From positions 10,722,098 to 10,786,097 of the forward strand of contig OX344756.2 of assembly GCA_947034885.2 (NCBI GenBank): a stretch of 64,000 nucleotides of DNA, read 5' to 3'. The stretch's first letter is position 1. Each line of letters opens with the position of its first letter. A model generated the notes under the pieces. That model had not been told where the DNA came from. It saw nothing but the letters and a program-made list of their open reading frames with translations, and made no database searches. Below are positions 58,508-64,000 of the stretch, piece after piece. The translations under genes and the position numbers were made by a program. Source of the stretch: Thuidium tamariscinum (taxonomy: Eukaryota > Streptophyta > Bryopsida > Hypnales > Thuidiaceae).

Positions 58508-58780
58508 AGGTAGGTACACCCAAAAGCGCCACTTATTCATACTGAGCCTAGTTCCTGCTATTAATTAGTTCAAATTTTTATGTAGTCTTGTTGGCAAGTG
58601 AAAGCATGTTCCAACGCACCAAAGAACGTAGGATTTGGATACCATATGCAAAAGTTATTAACAGTCAAAGTCTGTTTCTGAAAGCACCATCTACAGTCTG
58701 TGAACATGACTGATTTCGGAAATGTATGTGCACTGTAGATGGCGCTTTTAGGAACAGGGCGCTTTTGGGTGTACCCACCT
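58508..58780 (+). mobile_element. 273-bp TA-TSD MITE, copy 2
   Basis: AGGTAGGTACACCCAAAAGC at the left and GGGTGTACCCACCT at the right, flanked by TA (58506-58507, 58781-58782). Only about a dozen differences from 32487-32759 and exactly the same length. Confidence 0.85.
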
Positions 58781-59473
58781 TATAATTTTCTCCCAAAGGA
58801 ATGAGTTTGGATTGATGAGATTGTTGACTATGGATCTATATGGTGAGGAATGCAATAATCAATTCAAATTCAAATTATGTTTTTCTTTTAGAATGGTCTC
58901 ATCTAAACCCATAAGTGCTCAAATGACCACTTTTTGGTTGATGCCCTACTTCGGGCAGAATTTCTGGGCAGAAAAAAAAATTCAAATTTTTTTTTTGCAG
59001 TTTTGAAAAAATTGGGTTTTCTTTCAACATTTATATTCAAAACTAAGATCAATACGGTCAAACTAAAATTATAATAGATATAGCACAAAAAGGTTTAGAA
59101 TTGCCTAGTGTTGAAAAAATTACTATTTTGGGAAAGTATTGATGATCTCATTATTAGATCTTTTGCATTCTTTCACAAATCAATAGAAACCACAATTTTG
59201 ACCAATCAAAAAAAATTCATATACTAAATAAAAGAATTATATTTTTGGTGAATTTTTGAAGTTATATCTTCAAAATTCATTTGAAGAGAATCTAAAAATA
59301 ATTTTATAATTTTGACCGTATGAATACTTTCTACATTTTGTGCTTTACATTATCTTCTTTGATACTAACTTCAAAAAAGTTACAGAACTTACATTTTATA
59401 ACACATTGGTATTTTGTCCTAACCCCTCAGGCTTTTAAGGGTTAAATCTGTTTGGTCTATGATGCTAAGGGGT
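58781..59473. other. Intergenic DNA, no gene seen
   Basis: AT-rich. TAACCCCTCAGGC and TTTAAGGGTTAA near 59415-59445 look like loose ends of the ACCCCT families, but I could not close an element. Confidence 0.4.
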
Positions 59474-59475
59474 TA

Positions 59476-60120
59476 ACCCCTAAATGCCCAAGGCCTGTTT
59501 TGAGTGTCTTGGAATTTGCTCTAAATTGAACAGAATGCCAACATTTTGATAAGTTGTATCAATTTTTTTGGAATTGTAATTGTACAAATTCAAACTAGAC
59601 ATGTTAGAGATCTCATGGGAAAAGAAAACACACTAACAATATCACTTATGGAGTGAAAGATTATAATGTTTGCCCATCAGGGTGCTAAAATTGCAAAATA
59701 CTTTCAATCTTCTTTTCACAAGTCAAATCTAAAACAATGGTGACCAAAAAAATATGTAGTTAAAGGGCCTAATATGTATAACCCCAATCAATTTATGGCT
59801 TCTGAAAAACTACTTTGTAAATTCTTTTTAAACGAATTTCAAATGTGATTTTCGATCCATGATCTAATGTATTTGAGACTCATTTCCAAGAGCTCTCAAC
59901 ACTACATGAAGTCAAGATTACAATGGGTACCCTTGCACAAAATCTTGAATAGAAAAATCACTATTAGTTATTTTCAAGATCAGATTTTTGATGCTAAAAC
60001 TAGACTTTACAAAGAACTTTCCAAAAATATTCAACTACTAAAAATATCAGCTTGGTTAAGTTTTATTTAACTTCAAAGTTTCGCAAACACCAAATTTTGG
60101 TGCCTCGGGCATTTAGAGGT
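59476..60120 (+). mobile_element. 645-bp TA-TSD element (ACCCCTAAATGCCC family)
   Basis: ACCCCTAAATGCCCAAGG at the left and CCTCGGGCATTTAGAGGT at the right, flanked by TA (59474-59475, 60121-60122). Same length as the nested copy at 7492-8136, whose interior it matches in reverse (CTATGTCAAATT, GATCTCATGG-AAAG, CTTGCACAAAATCTTGAATAG). The 67-codon ORF inside is not kept open in the other copy. Confidence 0.8.
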
Positions 60121-60325
60121 TAAGGTAGAAAGAGCCAAGGAAATCTAGTTGAAGTTTAGTTGGTGAAGCTGATTTGAATGACTATGCACCCTAAAGTGCT
60201 TGTCACTTGTTTCGATTTTCCAGGCCCCCTCCTTTGCGGAAAATTAGGAGCCATTCAATTCATTTCCAAAAAATTCCCACACCCTTTCCCAAGAAAAATC
60301 AACAACCATTGGATGTACATACAAA

Positions 60326-60351
60326 ATACAAATACAAATACAAATACGATG

Positions 60352-60438
<87 letters not shown>
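60326..60438. repeat. AAATAC array and long TA microsatellite
   Basis: Four AAATAC units (about 60326-60348) are followed by about 40 TA dinucleotides to 60438. Both strands give long Tyr-Ile ORFs that are simple-repeat by-products. Confidence 0.85.
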
Positions 60439-60441
<3 letters not shown>

Positions 60442-61349
60442 TATTCGGGATATGGCTATGACATACGGATACGGATACCATAATATGGAATTATCCCATA
60501 TTGATTGCTTGCAATCCCACCCTTCCAAAATTATAGGAGGGGTGGGGGAGGGATGGAGTTTTAATTTTAATTTTAATTTTAATTTAAAAAGAAATTGCAG
60601 TCATGGTGCATAGTTTTACACTGTACACAAAAATGGATTAATTAATGAATTTTCATCTCATATATTTACATGTTTCATCTTGCCCATGGACGAAAATTGC
60701 TTGCACAACACCTCACATTTTAAATTATCATAAGTTTCATTTGTGCCAAAAAAATAATAATAATAATCATAGGTGACGGTCAGATTTGGCAGAGAGTTGC
60801 CGAAATGGAATTCCCTTGTCAGATTTCCACAAATCCACGTCACTTGTACCAATCATTAGATGCCATGTGGCATTTGGGGGTACAGAAACAACTTAATTTA
60901 TGTCGAATCTTGCCTTCACGCAGGGTACTTTAATTACATGCATTCCCCAAGTAGACCAAACTAATGACAAATTAATAACAAATTAATAAAAATGAATTAA
61001 AACTCTACTTTTTTAATTTTAAGAAAAAATTGACCCAAAAAAAACACCTCTACTTTATGAACATCAATCAAAAATATTCATTTTCTTAAATATAAATATA
61101 TATATTACATATATTACATATACATATATATTCATTTTTATTTTTAGAATTGGTTCAAGCTGGGTTCCAGGAGTCATTTATAACGGCCCCCACCTGTTCT
61201 GCAGACCGAAATGCCGAACGCTGATTGGAGGAAGACCAAACTAATAAAAACCCAAGGAGCACGCCTGTGGGCACTTTGTAATAAGAATGCTCCGCTGCCA
61301 ATCGCCTATTTTGAGAATCAAACCACAACTTACGTGCAACTTGCAAGCT
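60439..61349. other. Intergenic DNA with simple repeats
   Basis: TTTTAA hexamer run near 60558-60585, TATATTACATA runs near 61090-61130. No gene seen. Confidence 0.45.
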
Positions 61350-61911
61350 ACAGCCTTCGAAGAGCATTTGGGGGGAAGCTACACTCCCTTTGGAGAAACA
61401 ATTTCTAGGAAATTTGCATGGGAAGAAAAAAAATGGAATTAGTGTTGAACCCAAGTATTTTCATATTTTAGGGACTTTCGTGGATTTAGTTAAGGTGGGT
61501 ACACCTAAAAGCACCACTTTTTGGTACTGTGCCTAGTAAATGTTATTGGTCTGATCAAATTTTCATATAGTCTTCTTGGCAAGTGAAAGCACGTTCCAAT
61601 GCACCAAAAAACTCAGCATTTGGATACAGTATGCAAAAATTATTAAGGTTCAAAGTTTGTTTCTAAAAGAGCTCTAGCCAAATAGGTACATAATGGAATT
61701 CAGAAATGTACAACAACTATAGATGGCACTTTTAGGTGAAGTGCAATTTTGGGTGTACCCACCTTATAAATTTTTGAACTTCTGCCATAAGTGGCACTAA
61801 AAGAAATCACCTCCTGAAATGTGCAATAGTGTTACATTGAAGAAAGGAAAATGTAGCTTTGTGTTAATGGTTTGCTCTTAGAATAGGGGCACTTTTAGAG
61901 TACTCTATTGT
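61350..61911. mobile_element. Left-truncated relative of 33243-33542, split by a MITE
   Basis: GGGGAAGCTACACTCC, AATGGAATTAGTGTTGAACC-like, CACCTCCTGAAAT and CACTTTTAGAGTACTCTA follow the order of 33275-33542. The 273-bp-family MITE sits inside at 61493-61764. Confidence 0.6.
61493..61764 (+). mobile_element. 273-bp-family TA-TSD MITE, copy 3, with paralogous empty site
   Basis: AGGTGGGTACACCTAAAAGC at the left and GGGTGTACCCACCT at the right, flanked by TA (61491-61492, 61765-61766). 272 bases, more diverged than the other two. The related sequence at 33391-33410 reads GAATTAGTTATGAATTTTC without it. Confidence 0.85.
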
Positions 61912-62847
61912 ACATCAGCTATGAAATTTAGTATTGTGAAACTTGTGGTGTTACTTGTCTCAAATGCACTTTAATTTTCATTTGGTCAACAATTCATGTT
62001 CATCTTAAGAACTAAAGTAGTGCAAGGTAAACTATGTCAATACTAATATTGTTTTTGTGTTGGAAATTAGTTATCAATTATTGTCTATGTTGGTGTTCAG
62101 CATTGGTAAAAGTACTTCCATAGTTACAAACAAAGAGGCCTAGACACAAGCAATGTAAACCTAAATTTCTTCCTCATAACATGCTTTCCAAGTTGAATAT
62201 AATGCCCAGTCATGTCAAGATTTGAAGAAGTCATGGCCAAATGCTTTAGCTTATGTGGGTGCACTATGAATGAAACTCCTCATTTGAAACACTAAATCAT
62301 CATTGGAATGTCTCTTAGTCAATGTTATCCAAAATAAACAACATCATGAAAATGAAATTGAGCTTGAACAATGTACATGGCTTTACAAGGTGGCGGGCCG
62401 GTGTAGCTAATATCATGCACCACTTGCATGTTAAACCTAGGATTCCTCAGTAGCCATGCTAAGGACCTTTTTGGTGCCCCTTTCTATCTTGTCACACATA
62501 GAGATGCCCTAATAGTAGCAATGTTGTTGCCATTCAACATTAGAGCATCGCCAATGAAAAGATGGAGAAAAGAGTGCAATGTTGTAAGAATGGAATTTCT
62601 TCACAAAGTTAGGATTAGGCTCAACTACTTGCCTACTTGTGTGCGAGAATGATAGAATAGACTTTCATTTGTAGAGGCTTGAAAAGTGTCATTGGCTACA
62701 ATGTCTGCAATGGACTACCATTATTTGTAGAAGGTTGTTACAAGCTCCATTTGTAGTATTCCTTTGTATGGGTCTAGTTAGATTGGAGTTACTCTTAGTA
62801 TTTGTAATTAGTATTGCAAAACACTATGTTTCACTGGTATTACTCTT
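61912..62847. other. Intergenic DNA, no gene seen
   Basis: A 74-codon ORF (62428-62652) has no recognised domain. TTAGAGCATCGCC at 62541 looks like a GAGCAT end without a partner. Confidence 0.4.
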
Positions 62848-62849
62848 TA

Positions 62850-63774
62850 ACCCCTTAAGTTCTTTAATTATGTTAATTTACTCCAAACGTGGTCAAAAAT
62901 TGCCATTTCTAATATCAATACCAATTTTCTTAAACATTTTTTGAGATTTGTAATAGTAGGATCTCATAGTAAATTGGTTTGAGAATGTGCACAAAAAATT
63001 TCAGAGTTTTTTACCATGTAGATTGCAAGATATTAGCATTTAAATGCTCAAAAATAAAAAATTTCACCCTGCGGAAAACAAGGGCAATTGCACTTCACAT
63101 GGCAACAACCATATAAAAATTGGTCCAAAACAATTGTATCTCTTTGAATTCATTGTTGAGGACAAGTAGGATACTTGCCTAAAAAATTTCAAATTGTTTA
63201 GAATTGTACAACATATAGGAAAAAAATAGTAAGCAAAAAGAAATAGAAAATGATTCAAAATACAAAATTGTGAAGAATTTAATTAAGGAATTGAAAAATG
63301 CCAATCCCAATTATTGAAATGTTGTAATAAACAATCTACATCCCATAGTTTTATTATTTTCAAAAAATATTGAAAATTGAGTAAAATAAAGGACTTCAAA
63401 GTTTATTTTAGTGTAGAAAATCCATAACTGCTTGAAAACAGAAAAACCTCATAACTTTAGACTCATTGATCAAAATGGAATAATTAAAGGCTTTTGATGC
63501 ATACACAATTGAAGAAATCTAATTTCAAATTTCTTTTTAAAAAAAATAAGTTTTTTCAATTTGCCCGAATTGCCTAATTACGAAAAAATAAACATATTAG
63601 GTCACATCTTTTGACTTGTATTTCCAAATGTCTTGATTTTTTTTTACATATGAAAGATATTCTTTGTCTCCACCTTTTGATAAAATTTGGGCCCCAATTA
63701 TGGAAATGTCTATTCACACATACCTATCCAAAATTGCTATATCGCCAAATTTGGTAGGTTGGTCCTTTAGGGGT
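62850..63774 (+). mobile_element. ACCCCTAAAG-family element, 925 bp
   Basis: ACCCCTTAAGTTC at the left and GGTCCTTTAGGGGT at the right, flanked by TA (62848-62849, 63775-63776). Blocks TTACCATGTAGATTGCAAGA, TTGTACAACATATAGG and CAAAATGGAAT match 27521 and 35005 in order. Non-coding. Confidence 0.75.
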
Positions 63775-64000
63775 TAATCCTTTAAAGTGATGTTGAAATT
63801 GATAAATGATTGACTTTCTAAATTTCTTTCTAAATGAAAAATGCATCTAAGGTGAAGCTAGACATAATTGATCAATTAACCAATTACACTTATGATTTGG
63901 AGTAGTATAATGTGATGCAAATTTTTCTTTTGTATAAAGATAGAAAATTGTGACTATATATTTTTTAGTAGTTCTATTCTTGAATATTGAAATTATTATG

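Noticed and set aside
60178-60483. ORFs of 60-101 codons with long Tyr-Ile runs on both strands
   Set aside because: They read through the TA microsatellite, which is open in several frames. No protein signal flanks it.
62541-62720. GAGCATCGCC as the end of another Harbinger-like MITE
   Set aside because: I found no convincing partner TIR or second TTA within a reasonable distance.
30-63990. CRISPR array, prokaryotic operons or organelle DNA
   Set aside because: No regularly spaced repeat-spacer array. The genes carry spliceosomal introns and the intergenic DNA is full of plant-type DNA transposons.

Overview
The window reads as nuclear DNA of a land plant. Three genes have plant-type GT-AG introns and proteins that match plant families. 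One carries a serine-rich, transit-peptide-like N-terminus, another has the plant PI-PLC layout without a PH domain, and TTTAGGG-like telomeric motifs are scattered through the gene block. I cannot name the species. The AT-rich intergenic DNA, dense with non-coding inverted-repeat elements and without any readable transposase or reverse transcriptase, would suit a bryophyte, lycophyte or fern as well as a seed plant.

All genes I can support lie in the first 24 kb. A serine O-acetyltransferase (minus strand, two exons, 1370-3148) would make O-acetylserine for cysteine synthesis and keeps the C-terminal peptide that docks to O-acetylserine (thiol) lyase. A nine-exon phosphoinositide-specific phospholipase C (minus, 12844-18915) and a four-exon aminoacylase-1/M20 peptidase (plus, 20084-23765) are divergently arranged around a 1.2-kb shared upstream region. 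I rebuilt each exon-intron structure from splice sites. All three give a continuous frame (424, 621 and 431 residues). The genes do not share a pathway.

The rest, mainly 5-12 kb and 24-64 kb, is a mosaic of non-autonomous elements that can be delimited base by base from terminal inverted repeats (TIRs) and target-site duplications (TSDs). They include: 1.2-1.7-kb palindromic foldback elements with TA TSDs, whose arms are tandem arrays of ~185-bp units (4 copies); a 273-bp TA element (3 copies); a 920-946-bp ACCCCTAAAG-ended family; a 645-bp ACCCCTAAATGCCC-ended family (2 copies); a 146-bp TA palindrome (2 copies); hAT-like 297-bp elements with 8-bp TSDs; GAGCAT elements with TTA TSDs; CACTA-like hairpins; a 1.5-kb element with a 10-bp TSD; and a GAGGATACT family found only in and beside the PLC and aminoacylase genes.

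Several elements are nested, and paralogous empty sites in the same window confirm some insertions to the base. The most unusual observations are the foldbacks with repeat-array arms, and two different TA elements inserted at the same dinucleotide of two copies of one host element.
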